Shown here: piece by piece, positions 8,683 to 18,078 of the stretch | Position numbering within the stretch: the stretch's first letter is position 1 | How the letters are laid out: every line of letters begins with the position of its first letter | Assembly (NCBI RefSeq): GCF_002899455.1 | Contig: NZ_PPFB01000001.1 | Span: forward strand, 2,193,501 to 2,257,500 | Direction: 5' to 3' | DNA length: 64,000 nt | DNA from: Streptomyces sp. DH-12 | GTDB lineage: Bacteria > Actinomycetota > Actinomycetes > Streptomycetales > Streptomycetaceae | Notes under the pieces: model-generated | Databases searched by the model: none | Told to the model about the DNA's origin: nothing | The model's input: the letters and a program-made list of their open reading frames with translations, nothing else | Translations under genes and position numbers: made by a program

Positions 8683-10176
8683 TCAGCCGGCCGGGGTGGG
8701 TACGTACGGCGCGAACTCCGCCGCCAGCTCCTCGTGCACCCGCACCTTGAGCAGCGTGCCCTCCGGGGTGTGCTCCTCGGAGATCACCTCGCCCTCGTCG
8801 TGCGCGCGGGCGACCAGCTTGCCCTGGGTGTACGGCACGAGGGCCTCGATCTCCACCGACGGGCGGGGCAGCTCGCTGTCGATCAGGGCGAGCAGCTCCG
8901 GGATGCCCCGGCCGGTACGGGCCGATACGGCGATGGAGCGCTTCTCCACCCGCAGCAGCCGCTGGAGCGTCAGCGGGTCCGCCGCGTCCGCCTTGTTGAT
9001 CACGACGATCTCGGGCACGCCGGTGGCGCCGACGTCCCGGATCACCTCGCGCACGGCGGCGAGCTGCTCCTCCGGGTTCGGGTGCGAGCCGTCCACCACG
9101 TGGAGGATCAGGTCGGAGTCGCCGACCTCCTCCATGGTGGAGCGGAACGCCTCGACCAGGTGGTGCGGCAGGTGCCGGACGAAGCCGACGGTGTCGGCCA
9201 GCGTGTACAGCCGGCCGCTCGGGGTCTCGGCCCGGCGCACGGTCGGGTCGAGGGTGGCGAACAGGGCGTTCTCCACCAGCACGCCCGCCCCGGTGAGGCG
9301 GTTGAGCAGCGAGGACTTGCCCGCGTTGGTGTAGCCCGCGATGGCGACGGACGGCACCTTGTGGCGCTTGCGCTCCTGGCGCTTGAGATCGCGGCCGGTC
9401 TTCATCTCCGCGATCTCCCGGCGCATCTTCGCCATCTTCTCGCGGATCCGGCGCCGGTCCGTCTCGATCTTGGTCTCACCGGGACCACGGGTGGCGAGGC
9501 CGCCGCCCTTGCCGCCGCCCATCTGCCGGGACAGCGACTGACCCCAGCCGCGCAGCCGCGGCAGCATGTACTGCATCTGCGCGAGCGCGACCTGCGCCTT
9601 GCCCTCTCGGGACTTGGCGTGCTGGGCGAAGATGTCGAGGATCAGGGCCGTACGGTCGATGACCTTGACCTTGACGACGTCCTCGAGGTGGATGAGCTGA
9701 CCCGGGCTGAGCTCACCGTCGCAGATGACGGTGTCCGCACCCGACTCGAGCACGATGTCGCGCAGCTCCTCGGCCTTGCCGGAGCCGATGTAGGTGGCCG
9801 CGTCCGGCTTGTCCCGGCGCTGGATCACGCCGTCGAGGACGAGAGCGCCCGCCGTCTCTGCGAGGGCGGCGAGCTCCGCGAGGGAGTTCTCGGCGTCCTG
9901 CGCGGTGCCCGAGGTCCACACCCCGACGAGCACGACCCGCTCCAGACGGAGCTGCCGGTACTCGACCTCGGTGACGTCCTCGAGCTCGGTGGAGAGGCCC
10001 GCCACGCGGCGCAGGGCCGCGCGCTCGGAGCGGTCGAACTGGTCGCCGTCCCGCTCTCCGTCGATCTCGAGGCTCCAGGCGACGTCCTCTTCCATCAGGG
10101 CATCGGCCCGAAGACCCTCGGGATGGCTGTACGCGAAGCGCTTGGTGTCCTGGGAAGGGGAAGAAGAGGAGGTCAT
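8683..10176 (-). CDS. hflX: Ribosome-associated GTPase HflX
   Basis: HflX binds the 50S subunit and splits or rescues stalled or stressed ribosomes. The 497-aa protein has the family's N-terminal HflX domain (about residues 95-270, with YIGSGKAEEL and the GGGKGGGLATRGPGE glycine loop) followed by a G domain. The P-loop reads GYTNAGKSSL, G3 is DTVGFVRHLP, and the G4 motif is NKAD. ATG 10176 is preceded by AAGGA. It is longer than the E. coli protein because of an acidic N-terminal extension. It appears monocistronic, with a strong terminator just downstream. Confidence 0.96.
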   Translation of the reverse strand: MTSSSSPSQDTKRFAYSHPEGLRADALMEEDVAWSLEIDGERDGDQFDRSERAALRRVAGLSTELEDVTEVEYRQLRLERVVLVGVWTSGTAQDAENSLAELAALAETAGALVLDGVIQRRDKPDAATYIGSGKAEELRDIVLESGADTVICDGELSPGQLIHLEDVVKVKVIDRTALILDIFAQHAKSREGKAQVALAQMQYMLPRLRGWGQSLSRQMGGGKGGGLATRGPGETKIETDRRRIREKMAKMRREIAEMKTGRDLKRQERKRHKVPSVAIAGYTNAGKSSLLNRLTGAGVLVENALFATLDPTVRRAETPSGRLYTLADTVGFVRHLPHHLVEAFRSTMEEVGDSDLILHVVDGSHPNPEEQLAAVREVIRDVGATGVPEIVVINKADAADPLTLQRLLRVEKRSIAVSARTGRGIPELLALIDSELPRPSVEIEALVPYTQGKLVARAHDEGEVISEEHTPEGTLLKVRVHEELAAEFAPYVPTPAG

Positions 10177-10334
10177 TGGGTCCTTACGTCGTTGGGTTGC
10201 CGTCTGCGGCGACGGATCCGGCCGGACGGCCTTCCGTCACTGTCCACAACGTCCGGGTACCCCGGGACATTCCCGTTTCCCCTGTCGCGCGGACCCGACG
10301 ATCGTCGCACGGCACGGCCCGTCTCGTCACCGTG

Positions 10335-11936
10335 TTATTCCCCGCCCGCGTCCGGCCGATGCCCGTGCGGGCCGGGCAGGTGCTCGTGCGTGCCGGAGCC
10401 GGGCGCGTCCGTCGCGGCCCGGACGGAGGACCGCCAGTCCGGGTGACCTGGCATCGGCGGGGTCTTCCCGTCGTGAAGCCAGGCGTGCAGGAAGCCGGTG
10501 AGGTCACGGTCGGCGGTCTCGGAGGCCAGCCGGACGAAGTCGGCGGTCGAGGCGTTGCCGTCGCGGTGCCGGACGACCCAGGCGCGCTCCAGCCGGTCGA
10601 ACGCCTCCGGGCCGATCTCCTGGCGCAGCGCGTACAGCACCAGCGCGGCGCCGCCGTAGACGCCCGGACGGAAGATGCCGGCCTTCCGGCCCGGCTCGGG
10701 CGGTTTCGGCGCGGCGGGCGGTCCTCCCGCGGCGCGCCAGGCGTCGGAGGACTCGTACGCGGCCCGCATCCGGGCCTCCAGGGATCTGCCGCCGCGCTCC
10801 TCGGCGTACAGCGCCTCGTACCAGGTGGCGTGCCCCTCGCTGAGCCACAGGTCGGCCCAGGTGCGGGGGGTGACGCTGTCGCCGAACCACTGGTGGGCCA
10901 GCTCGTGCACCATGATCGACTCGACGTACCAGGCGGGCAGGGCGGGGTCGGTGAACAGGTCGCGCTCGAAGAGGGAGAGCGTCTGGGTCTCCAGGGCGAA
11001 GCCGGTGGAGGCCTCGGCGAGCAGCAGGCCGTAGGTGGCGAAGGGGTAGCGGCCGACCCGCTCCTCCATCCAGGAGATCTGTCCCGGCGTTCTCGCCAGC
11101 CACGGCTCGAGGGCCGCGCGGTGCTCGGTGGGGACGACGTCCCGCAGCGGCAGGTCGTGCGGCCCGGTGCGGTGCAGCACGGTGGAGCGGCCGATGGACA
11201 CCTGGGCGAGTTCGGTGGCCATGGGATTGCGGGTCCGGTAGCTCCAGGTGGTGGTGCCGGGGGCGCGGTCGACGGCGGTGGGCAGGCCGTTGGCGACGGC
11301 GGTGTGGCCCTCCGGGACGGTGATCCGGAAGGTGAACATCGCCTTGTCCGAGGGGTGGTCGTTGCACGGGAACACCAGGTGGGCGGCGTCGGCCTGGTTG
11401 GCCAGGGCGAGTCCGTCGGCGGTGCGCACCCAGCCGCCCTCGCGGTCCCCGGGTCCGGGGTCGCTGGTGTGCCGGACGGTGATGCGCACCGACTCGCCCC
11501 GGTCGAGGTCGTCGTCGGGGGTGATCACCAGGTCCTCGCCCGCGCCGGTGAAGGCGGCCGGCTCGCCGTCGACCTCGACCGAACGGACCGTGCCGTGGGC
11601 GAAGTCCAGGTTGAGCCGGTCGAGGTCGGCGGTGATCCGTGCGTCGAGGGTGGTGACGGCCTCGAGCGGCCGGTCGTTGCGGCCGGGATAGGTGAGGTCC
11701 AGGTCGTACGCCTGGACGTCGTAGCCGGGGTTGCCGAGGTGCGGGAAGAGGGGGTCGCCGATGCCGAGCGGTTCGGCGGGGGCGCTCGCGGCGACCAGGC
11801 AGACGCCGGTCGCGGAGGCGAGCAGTGCCTGGGCGGTGTGCCGGCGGCGGTGGGCGCGGGGTGCCGGGCGCCGGGGGGCGCGCGGGGCGGGATGGCGGGA
11901 GGTGAGCAGGGCGGGGTGGCGGGAGGTGAGGGGCAT
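10335..11936 (-). CDS. M1-family zinc metallopeptidase (aminopeptidase N-like)
   Basis: This is a 533-aa gluzincin aminopeptidase, probably exported. An arginine-rich N-terminus (about residues 1-34) and a hydrophobic stretch LLASATGVCLVAASAPA look like a Tat-like signal sequence. The zinc motif HELAHQWFGD lies near residues 343-352, with the third ligand glutamate in WLSEGHATW. The exopeptidase signature expected of the family appears in the degenerate form TGFALETQ rather than GAMEN. The protein lacks the large C-terminal ERAP-like helical domain and is thus of the short M1 type. The start is uncertain because the N-terminus is repetitive (SRHPALLTSRHPA). A Pro/His/Gly-rich tail ends the protein. 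Confidence 0.88.
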   Translation of the reverse strand: MPLTSRHPALLTSRHPAPRAPRRPAPRAHRRRHTAQALLASATGVCLVAASAPAEPLGIGDPLFPHLGNPGYDVQAYDLDLTYPGRNDRPLEAVTTLDARITADLDRLNLDFAHGTVRSVEVDGEPAAFTGAGEDLVITPDDDLDRGESVRITVRHTSDPGPGDREGGWVRTADGLALANQADAAHLVFPCNDHPSDKAMFTFRITVPEGHTAVANGLPTAVDRAPGTTTWSYRTRNPMATELAQVSIGRSTVLHRTGPHDLPLRDVVPTEHRAALEPWLARTPGQISWMEERVGRYPFATYGLLLAEASTGFALETQTLSLFERDLFTDPALPAWYVESIMVHELAHQWFGDSVTPRTWADLWLSEGHATWYEALYAEERGGRSLEARMRAAYESSDAWRAAGGPPAAPKPPEPGRKAGIFRPGVYGGAALVLYALRQEIGPEAFDRLERAWVVRHRDGNASTADFVRLASETADRDLTGFLHAWLHDGKTPPMPGHPDWRSSVRAATDAPGSGTHEHLPGPHGHRPDAGGE

Positions 11937-12065
11937 GCCTCACGGCTATCAGCGCGCGCGGGCGCGGCTGCGGCGGCGCGCTCCCGACCCACCCGATCGG
12001 GTAATCACACCGCAGAGGGCCGTGCGCCGGGTGCCGTCACCGGGGGGCGGCGGCACAGGGGCGGC

Positions 12066-14261
12066 TCAGACGCCCGGCGCCTGCGGCTGCGCCCGGCTCA
12101 CGTCGTACACGCCCGCCACGTTGCGCATGGCGCGCATCAGGGAGGGCAGCCGGGCGGCGTCGGGGAGCTGCACGGTGTAGGTGTGGCGCACCTGCTGCCG
12201 GTCCGGCGGTTCGACGGTCGCGGAGACGATCTCGGCGCCCTCCGTGGCCATCGCCTCGGTGAGGTCCGCGAGCAGATGCGGCCGGACGAACGACTCCGCC
12301 ACCAGCGTGACCCGGCACTCGGCGTCCTCGCCCCAGCGCACGCCGACCTCCGTGCGGCCCGCGCTCCTCATCCGCGCCACCGCCGGGCACTCCGTCCGGT
12401 GCACGGTGACCGCTCCCCCGCGCACCGCGAAGCCGGTGACCTCGTCGGGCGGTACGGGAGTGCAGCAGCCGGCCAGCCGTACGGTCGCGCCGTCCCGGTC
12501 GACCAGCACCTGGGCGGCGGCGGGGCGCCCGGAGTCCGTGTCCTCGGCGCCGGACGGCTGGAGGGCCCGCGGGGCGTCCGGCTCGGGCGGGCGGGCGGCC
12601 TCGATGTCGTCCGCCGGGGTCCGGGCGTCCGTCACGGACGTGCCGTCCTCCGGTGCGGGGTGGGCGGCGAGCCACCGCTGGATGGCGATGCGGGCCGCCG
12701 GGGTGGTCGCGTGGTCCAGCCACTCCCGGGACGGCGCGGAGGCCGCGTCCTGGTCCATGAGGAGCTGGACGGTGTCCCCGTCCTTGAGGACCGTGCTCAG
12801 CGTGGCCAGCCGTCCGTTGACCCGGGCGCCGATGCAGGCGTGAGCGTCCTCGCCGTACTGCGCGTAGGCGGCGTCCACGCAGGTCGCGCCCTCGGGCAGG
12901 CCCAGGGTGCCGCCGTCGGGGCGGAAGACGGTGATCTCCCGGTCCTGGGCGAGGTCCTCGCGGAGGGTGGACCAGAAGGTGTCGGGGTCGGACGCGGCCT
13001 GCTGCCATTCGAGCAGCCGGGAGAGCCAGCCGGGGCGGGTGGGGTCGACGCGTTCGCCGTCGCCGGCGGACTGCTCCTCCGGCGGGGCTGCGTAGGGGTT
13101 GCCGAGCGCGACGACGCCCGCCTCGGCGACCTTGTGCATCTGGTGGGTGCGGATGAGGACCTCGACGACCTGCCCGTCCTCGCCGGCCACCGCGGTGTGC
13201 AGCGACTGGTAGAGGTTGAACTTGGGGACGGCGATGAAGTCCTTGAACTCCGAGACCACCGGCGTCATACAGGTGTGCAGCTCGCCCAGCACGGCGTAGC
13301 AGTCGGCGTCCTCGTTCACCAGCACCAGCAGCCGGCCGAAGTCGGCGCCGCGCAGCGGGCCGCGCTTGCGGGACACGCGGTGCACGGAGACGAAGTGCCG
13401 TGGGCGGATGAGGACTTCGGCCGGGATGTCGGCCTCCCGGAGCACCTTGCGGACGTCGGCGGCGACGTCGGCGAGGGGGTCGTCCTCGCGGGCGGCGTTG
13501 CGGACGATCAGCTCGCGTGTCCGCTTGTACTCCTCGGGGTGGAGGATGGCGAAGACGAGGTCCTCCAGTTCCGTCTTGAGCGCCTGGACGCCGAGCCGTT
13601 CGGCGAGCGGGATGAGCACGTCACGTGTCACCTTGGCGATGCGTTCCTGCTTGGCAGGGCGCATCACGCCGAGGGTGCGCATGTTGTGCAGCCGGTCGGC
13701 GAGTTTGATCGACATCACACGGACGTCGTTGCCGGTGGCGACCAGCATCTTGCGGAAGGTCTCGGGTTCGGCTGCGGCGCCGTAGTCGACCTTCTCCAGT
13801 TTGGTGACGCCGTCGACGAGGTAGCGCACCTCCTCGCCGAACTCCTTGCCCACCTGGTCGAGCGTGACGTCGGTGTCCTCGACGGTGTCGTGCAGCAGTG
13901 AGGCGGTCAACGTCGTCGTCTCGGCGCCGAGTTCGGCGAGGATGAGGGTGACGGCGAGCGGGTGGGTGATGTACGGCTCGCCGCTCTTGCGCATCTGTCC
14001 CCGGTGCGAGGACTCCGCGAGGAGATAGGCGCGGCGCAGCGGTTCGAGGTCGGCGTCGGGGTGGTGGGCGCGGTGGGCCTCGACGACGTGGCCGATGGCG
14101 TCGGGCAGCCGGTCACGGGCGGAGGACGACCCCATCAGGGCGGCGCGGCCCAGCCGGCGCAGATCGAGCCGGGGGCGGGACTTGCGGCGCGTCCCGGCCG
14201 GTGTGGCGTGACCCGGTGCGAGCGGGCCCGGGGTCGCAGGTTTCGCGGCCTCCGCGTTCAT
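12066..14261 (-). CDS. rshA: RelA/SpoT homologue RshA
   Basis: This long RSH-family protein (731 aa from this start) makes and/or degrades (p)ppGpp. The domain order is N-terminal HD hydrolase (HDTVEDTD and KLADRLHNMRTL intact), synthetase domain, TGS (begins EITVFRPDGG), and C-terminal ACT. The hydrolase looks complete. The synthetase is altered: RPRHFVS replaces the usual RPKHYYS, EFKD stands in place of RFKD, EVLIRT replaces EVQIRT, and the AHWKYK motif is absent. The ATG at 14261 has GGAGG five bases upstream and is preferred over the ATG at 14372. S. coelicolor has a second RSH protein besides RelA called rshA; order and sequence fit that gene. Synthetase activity therefore needs direct testing. 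Confidence 0.92.
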   Translation of the reverse strand: MNAEAAKPATPGPLAPGHATPAGTRRKSRPRLDLRRLGRAALMGSSSARDRLPDAIGHVVEAHRAHHPDADLEPLRRAYLLAESSHRGQMRKSGEPYITHPLAVTLILAELGAETTTLTASLLHDTVEDTDVTLDQVGKEFGEEVRYLVDGVTKLEKVDYGAAAEPETFRKMLVATGNDVRVMSIKLADRLHNMRTLGVMRPAKQERIAKVTRDVLIPLAERLGVQALKTELEDLVFAILHPEEYKRTRELIVRNAAREDDPLADVAADVRKVLREADIPAEVLIRPRHFVSVHRVSRKRGPLRGADFGRLLVLVNEDADCYAVLGELHTCMTPVVSEFKDFIAVPKFNLYQSLHTAVAGEDGQVVEVLIRTHQMHKVAEAGVVALGNPYAAPPEEQSAGDGERVDPTRPGWLSRLLEWQQAASDPDTFWSTLREDLAQDREITVFRPDGGTLGLPEGATCVDAAYAQYGEDAHACIGARVNGRLATLSTVLKDGDTVQLLMDQDAASAPSREWLDHATTPAARIAIQRWLAAHPAPEDGTSVTDARTPADDIEAARPPEPDAPRALQPSGAEDTDSGRPAAAQVLVDRDGATVRLAGCCTPVPPDEVTGFAVRGGAVTVHRTECPAVARMRSAGRTEVGVRWGEDAECRVTLVAESFVRPHLLADLTEAMATEGAEIVSATVEPPDRQQVRHTYTVQLPDAARLPSLMRAMRNVAGVYDVSRAQPQAPGV

Positions 14262-14557
14262 GAGCACCTCCGGCTGCGTGGGTCCGGCGGACGGCGCCCC
14301 AGGGCGGACGTGGGCCTGGGGGACGGCGTTGATCCCCCGTCCGGGCCGGTGCTTGATGCTATCCAGCCGCACGGGGTCGGACCGGCCGCCTCCGGCCGAC
14401 CGTGAAACGGATCACTCCAAAGAGCGACGGACCGTCCACGGTCGTTTTCACGCCATCGGGTGGGCGGAGCGCCGTGATCTCGAAGTCCCGCACCCGCTCT
14501 GTCCTGCGGATCGACGGCGGGGCGGGCCTGAGGGCGGAAGATCGTACAGCGCATCGT

Positions 14558-15427
14558 TCAGTGGAGGGCGTTCTCCAGCCACTCGGTCTCGATCGTGCCT
14601 TCGGCGACGATGACCGCGGGACCGGTCATCTCGATCTGGCCGTCGGGCTGTTCGGTGATCACGAGGGTGCCGCCGGGGAGGTCCACGGTGTACGTCACCG
14701 GCAGGCCGGTGTCGTGCGGGTCCACACCGTCGCGGCGCGCGGCGGCCACGGCGACGGCGCACGCCCCGGTGCCGCAGGACCGGGTCTCGCCGGCCCCGCG
14801 TTCGTGCACGCGCATCGCGACGTGCCGGGGGCCCCGGTCGACGACGAACTCCACGTTCACGCCGTCCGGGTAGGCGGCGGCCGGGGCGTAGGAGGGCGCG
14901 GTGAACAGGTCGCCCGCGTCGGCCAGGTCGGCGACGAAGGCCACGGCGTGCGGGTTGCCCATGTTGACGTTGCGCGCGGGCCAGCTGCGCGCGCCGACGC
15001 GCACGGTGACGTCGCCGTCGGGGAGGACCGCGCGGCCCATGCCGACGGTGATGTCGCCGTCCTTGGCGATGTGCACGGTCTTCACGCCGCCGCGCGTGGC
15101 GATCGCGAGGTCGCCCTCGCCGACGTGTCCGGCGTGCCGGAGGTAGCGGGCGAAGACGCGGACGCCGTTGCCGCACATCTCCGCGACGGAGCCGTCGCCG
15201 TTGCGGTAGTCCATGAACCACTCGGCCTCGTCCGCCATGGACCGCGCCTCGGGGTGGGCCGCGGACCGCACCACGTGCAGCAGCCCGTCGCCTCCGATGC
15301 CCGCGCGCCGGTCGCACAGGGCGGCGACGGCCGCCGGCGACAGGTCGACGGCGTTCTCCGGGTCCGGGACGATCACGAAGTCGTTCTCCGTGCCGTGCCC
15401 CTTGAGGAAGGCGATCCGCGTGCTCAT
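14558..15427 (-). CDS. dapF: Diaminopimelate epimerase
   Basis: DapF converts LL- to meso-diaminopimelate for lysine synthesis. Streptomyces peptidoglycan contains the LL form, so here the enzyme serves mainly lysine. The 289-aa protein has the two-fold pseudo-symmetric family fold, with the active-site cysteine pair visible as C85 (EMCGNGVR) and C218 (SCGTGACA). GIGGDG follows the first lobe's start as expected. The ATG at 15427 is preceded by a weak AGGA. It is in line with miaA upstream (with a small membrane-protein gene between), an arrangement seen across actinobacteria. Confidence 0.97.
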   Translation of the reverse strand: MSTRIAFLKGHGTENDFVIVPDPENAVDLSPAAVAALCDRRAGIGGDGLLHVVRSAAHPEARSMADEAEWFMDYRNGDGSVAEMCGNGVRVFARYLRHAGHVGEGDLAIATRGGVKTVHIAKDGDITVGMGRAVLPDGDVTVRVGARSWPARNVNMGNPHAVAFVADLADAGDLFTAPSYAPAAAYPDGVNVEFVVDRGPRHVAMRVHERGAGETRSCGTGACAVAVAAARRDGVDPHDTGLPVTYTVDLPGGTLVITEQPDGQIEMTGPAVIVAEGTIETEWLENALH

Positions 15428-15669
15428 TCTTCGATCCTACGGGGTGCGGCGGAGGCGGGGCCTCGGCCTGTGGACAACGGGATCGGGGGACGGGGACGGC
15501 GTCGCGGGACCGCACGGCCGGCACAGACGGGCCCGGGGGCGCGGCGGCGGGAGCGGGCGGGGCACGGGGCACGGAGGCCGGCACGGGCGGCTCGCGGGGG
15601 TGCGGGGGCGGCACGAGCGGGCCACGGGAACGGACGGGCCGGTGAAGACGGGCGCGGGATCGCGGGGGC

Positions 15670-16194
15670 TCAGCGCAGGCGGGCCACGCGCCACACGGCG
15701 AGGGCGACCACCGCCACGACCATCACGGCGTAGGCGGCCACGACCCGCCAGTCGGACTTGCGGTCCGAGCCGCAGGCGGACAGGCCCGGCCAGGTGTGGC
15801 CGACCTTGCGGGCGGCCATCATGCCCCAGCCGGCCGCGCAGGAGCAGATCAGCAGGCCCAGCATGGCGATCACCGCACCGCTGTCGCCGAAGTCGAAGGC
15901 CAGCGGGAAGGCGAACATCAGCGAGCCGAGCGCGCCGAGCCCGACGATCGGGGCGAGCTGCCAGACGCGCAGCCGGCGCTGCGGGCGCAGCTCGACCTCG
16001 ACCTCGTCCCCGCCGGTGAACATCTCCTCCGGCTCGGGGCCGTCGTCGGTCACACCGCCCTGCGTCTCCTCGGGCCCGTCGGGGCTGAGACGGTCGGTCT
16101 CCGGCTCCGTGGCATCCCGCTCGGTGGTGAGGTTCTGCTCGGTGCTGTGTGCGGTGTCGCGAGGGCCGGCCTCCATCGCCACGCGCCCTCCCAA
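15670..16194 (-). CDS. Hypothetical membrane protein between miaA and dapF
   Basis: I do not recognise a named family. The 174-aa protein has a hydrophilic, Glu/Asp/Thr-rich N-terminal part (about residues 1-70) and then three hydrophobic segments (about 77-98, 103-125 and 150-168). The middle one contains LLICSCAAGWGMMAARK. It is probably an integral membrane protein with a cytoplasmic acidic tail. The start may be the ATG at 16176 (MEAGPRD), as the first residues are weakly supported. It lies 90 bp downstream of miaA and 242 bp upstream of dapF on the same strand, so it may be co-transcribed with them. Coding status is good: membrane segments alternate with charged residues in a way that chance frames here do not. 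Confidence 0.75.
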   Translation of the reverse strand: MGGRVAMEAGPRDTAHSTEQNLTTERDATEPETDRLSPDGPEETQGGVTDDGPEPEEMFTGGDEVEVELRPQRRLRVWQLAPIVGLGALGSLMFAFPLAFDFGDSGAVIAMLGLLICSCAAGWGMMAARKVGHTWPGLSACGSDRKSDWRVVAAYAVMVVAVVALAVWRVARLR

Positions 16195-16284
16195 CTTAGG
16201 ACTTCACTGGTCGATCGAAGCTTGATGATGGCACGGCGTCACAGGCCCGGATGACGGCCTGGGCGTCCCGATGCCAGGACGTGA

Positions 16285-17223
16285 TCAGGCTGTAACCGGT
16301 CGTTCGACCAACGACATCGCGAGCCGCGGAAGTTCCCCGAGGTCCGCCGCGGCCCCACTCAACCAGTGCACCCGCGGATCGCGCCTGAACCATGAATCCT
16401 GGCGGCGCGCGAAGCGCTTGGTGGCACGGACGGTCTCGGTGCGTGCCTCCTCCAGGGTGCACTCGCCGGCAAGTGCGGCGAGCACCTGCTGGTAGCCGAG
16501 GGCGCGTGACGCCGTACGCCCCTCGCGCAACCCCTGCGCCTCGAGTGCGCGCACTTCTTCGACGAGCCCGGCCTCCCACATCCGGTCGACCCTGCGGGCG
16601 ATGCGCTCGTCGAGTTCGGGGCGGGCCACGTCGACGCCGATCTGGAGCGTGTCGTAGACCGAGTCGTGGCCGGGGAGGTTGGCGGTGAAGGGCCGCCCCG
16701 TGATCTCGATGACCTCGAGCGCGCGGACGATGCGGCGGCCGTTGCCCGGCAGGATCGCCCGGGCGGCCTCCGGGTCGGCCGCGGCGAGCCGGGCGTGCAG
16801 CGCCCCGGGGCCGCGCAGGGCCAGCTCCTCCTCCAGACGCGCCCGGACACCGGGGTCGGTGCCGGGGAACTCCAGGTTGTCGACGGCCCCGCGGACGTAC
16901 AGGCCGGAGCCGCCGACCAGGATCGGCCAGCGTCCGGCGGCGAGCAGCGCGTCGATCCGCTCCCGGGCCATCCGCTGGTACTCGGCGACGGAGGCGGTCT
17001 CGGTGACGTCCCAGACGTCGAGGAGGTGGTGCGGGACGCCGCCGCGCTCCTCGGGCGTCAGCTTGGCGGTGCCGATGTCCATCCCCCGGTAGAGCTGCAT
17101 GGAGTCGGCGTTGACGACCTCGCCGCCGAGTCGCTGGGCCAGGAAGACGCCCAGATCGGACTTTCCGGCCGCCGTGGGTCCGACGACGGCGATGACGCGG
17201 GGGGCGAGGGGTGCGCTGCTCAC
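16285..17223 (-). CDS. miaA: tRNA dimethylallyltransferase (A37 prenylation)
   Basis: MiaA adds a dimethylallyl group to A37 of tRNAs reading UNN codons; MiaB, encoded 1.7 kb upstream on the same strand, then methylthiolates it. The 312-aa protein has the P-loop GPTAAGKSD at residues 10-18, the substrate region NADSMQLYRGMDIGTAK, GGSGLYVRG, and the tRNA-binding segment RALGYQQ followed by RRQDSWFRRD. The GTG at 17223 was chosen because the P-loop then sits at the usual distance; the frame upstream is unconserved. In Streptomyces this modification also matters for the bldA leucine tRNA reading UUA, which is established knowledge and not visible here. Confidence 0.95.
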   Translation of the reverse strand: MSSAPLAPRVIAVVGPTAAGKSDLGVFLAQRLGGEVVNADSMQLYRGMDIGTAKLTPEERGGVPHHLLDVWDVTETASVAEYQRMARERIDALLAAGRWPILVGGSGLYVRGAVDNLEFPGTDPGVRARLEEELALRGPGALHARLAAADPEAARAILPGNGRRIVRALEVIEITGRPFTANLPGHDSVYDTLQIGVDVARPELDERIARRVDRMWEAGLVEEVRALEAQGLREGRTASRALGYQQVLAALAGECTLEEARTETVRATKRFARRQDSWFRRDPRVHWLSGAAADLGELPRLAMSLVERPVTA

Positions 17224-17404
17224 CGATCCAGTCTCCCAAACCTCCGGGGCCGCTCTCGATCGGGTTACGTGACGCGGGGTCCGCCGGGTCGTTGCCCGTT
17301 CGAGGTTCCTGCCGCCGGACCGCGGTGGCACTCGCCCGGCTCACACGGATGGACACACCGGGCTACGCGGAATTTCGCCCGCACGAGTAACGTATGGAGT
17401 GGAT

Positions 17405-17719
17405 ATGGGCGTTTTTGCACGACTTTTTCGGAGGTCGAAGACCACGGGAGAGACAGCGGCGGCCGAGGCCCGGACCGACGGGGAGAAGGCCGGGACCGGC
17501 ACGGACGACACGGCGGCGACGGCGCAGCCCGAGGCCGCGGCCGACGGCGCACCGGAGACCTCCGGGGCCACGGTGACGGAGTCCTCCCCCGAGTCGTCCC
17601 CGGAGTCCTCCCCGGCGAAGGAGTCCGGCGAGGGCGCCGTCACGGAGAGCGTCGAGATCCCGAAGCAGCAGTCCGGCAAGGCCGCCGACAGCGAAGCCGG
17701 CGAGGGCGCCCGCACGTAG
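17405..17719 (+). CDS. Small acidic protein of unknown function
   Basis: The 104-aa product starts with MGVFARLFRRSK, a short amphipathic basic segment, and continues as a low-complexity Ala/Glu/Ser/Thr-rich acidic tail with a repeated SSPE motif. The ATG at 17405 has GGAG five bases upstream; a GTG two codons earlier is possible. The region upstream of it is A+T-richer than average, as for a promoter. It precedes the MT0933-type antitoxin gene by 23 bp on the same strand, so the two are likely co-transcribed. It does not look like a toxin (no known fold, no catalytic pattern). Function unknown. Confidence 0.68.
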   Translation: MGVFARLFRRSKTTGETAAAEARTDGEKAGTGTDDTAATAQPEAAADGAPETSGATVTESSPESSPESSPAKESGEGAVTESVEIPKQQSGKAADSEAGEGART

Positions 17720-17742
17720 CGTGCCGCGAGGGAAGGTGCACC

Positions 17743-18015
17743 ATGGGTCTCCTGGACAATCTGAAGGCCAAAATCGGTCCCGCCAAGGACAAGGTCTCCG
17801 GCCTCGCGCAGCAGCACGAGGACAAGATCCAGCACGGCCTGGACAAGGCGGCACAGACCGTCGACCGGCGGACCAAGGGCAAGTACAGCGACCGGATCCA
17901 GTCGGGCACGGGCAGGGCCAAGGAGGCCGTGGACCGCTTCACGCACAAGAACGACCCCGGTCCGGAGGCGGGCGGCGGCACGCCTCCGCCGGCCGGACCG
18001 CCGCCCGCCTCCTGA
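17743..18015 (+). CDS. MT0933-type antitoxin family protein
   Basis: The 90-aa protein opens with MGLLDNLKAKIGPAKDK and is Lys/Gln/Asp-rich and helical, with a Pro/Gly tail. This pattern matches the small actinobacterial family called Rv0909/MT0933 antitoxin, in which the M. tuberculosis member is paired with a toxin. The ATG at 17743 has GGGAAGG at a normal distance upstream. No toxin-like gene lies beside it: upstream is an acidic protein and downstream a strong terminator. Antitoxin function is therefore only a family label here; such proteins are widespread as solitary genes in Streptomyces. Confidence 0.75.
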   Translation: MGLLDNLKAKIGPAKDKVSGLAQQHEDKIQHGLDKAAQTVDRRTKGKYSDRIQSGTGRAKEAVDRFTHKNDPGPEAGGGTPPPAGPPPAS

Positions 18016-18024
18016 GCGGCACGA

Positions 18025-18065
18025 ACGGCGGACGGCCGGGGCGGCTCGCCCCGGCCGTCCGCCGT
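18025..18065. terminator. Strong hairpin terminator
   Basis: A perfect 18-bp stem (18025-18042 with 18048-18065) has a 5-nt loop. It lies between the antitoxin-like gene and the convergent LigB-like gene and can serve both. Confidence 0.88.
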
Positions 18066-18078
18066 TCCGCGTGCGGGT

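Noticed and set aside
10176..13901. 1241-codon open frame on the plus strand
   Set aside because: It is antisense to the M1 peptidase and rshA, with low-complexity Gly/Val/Arg sequence.
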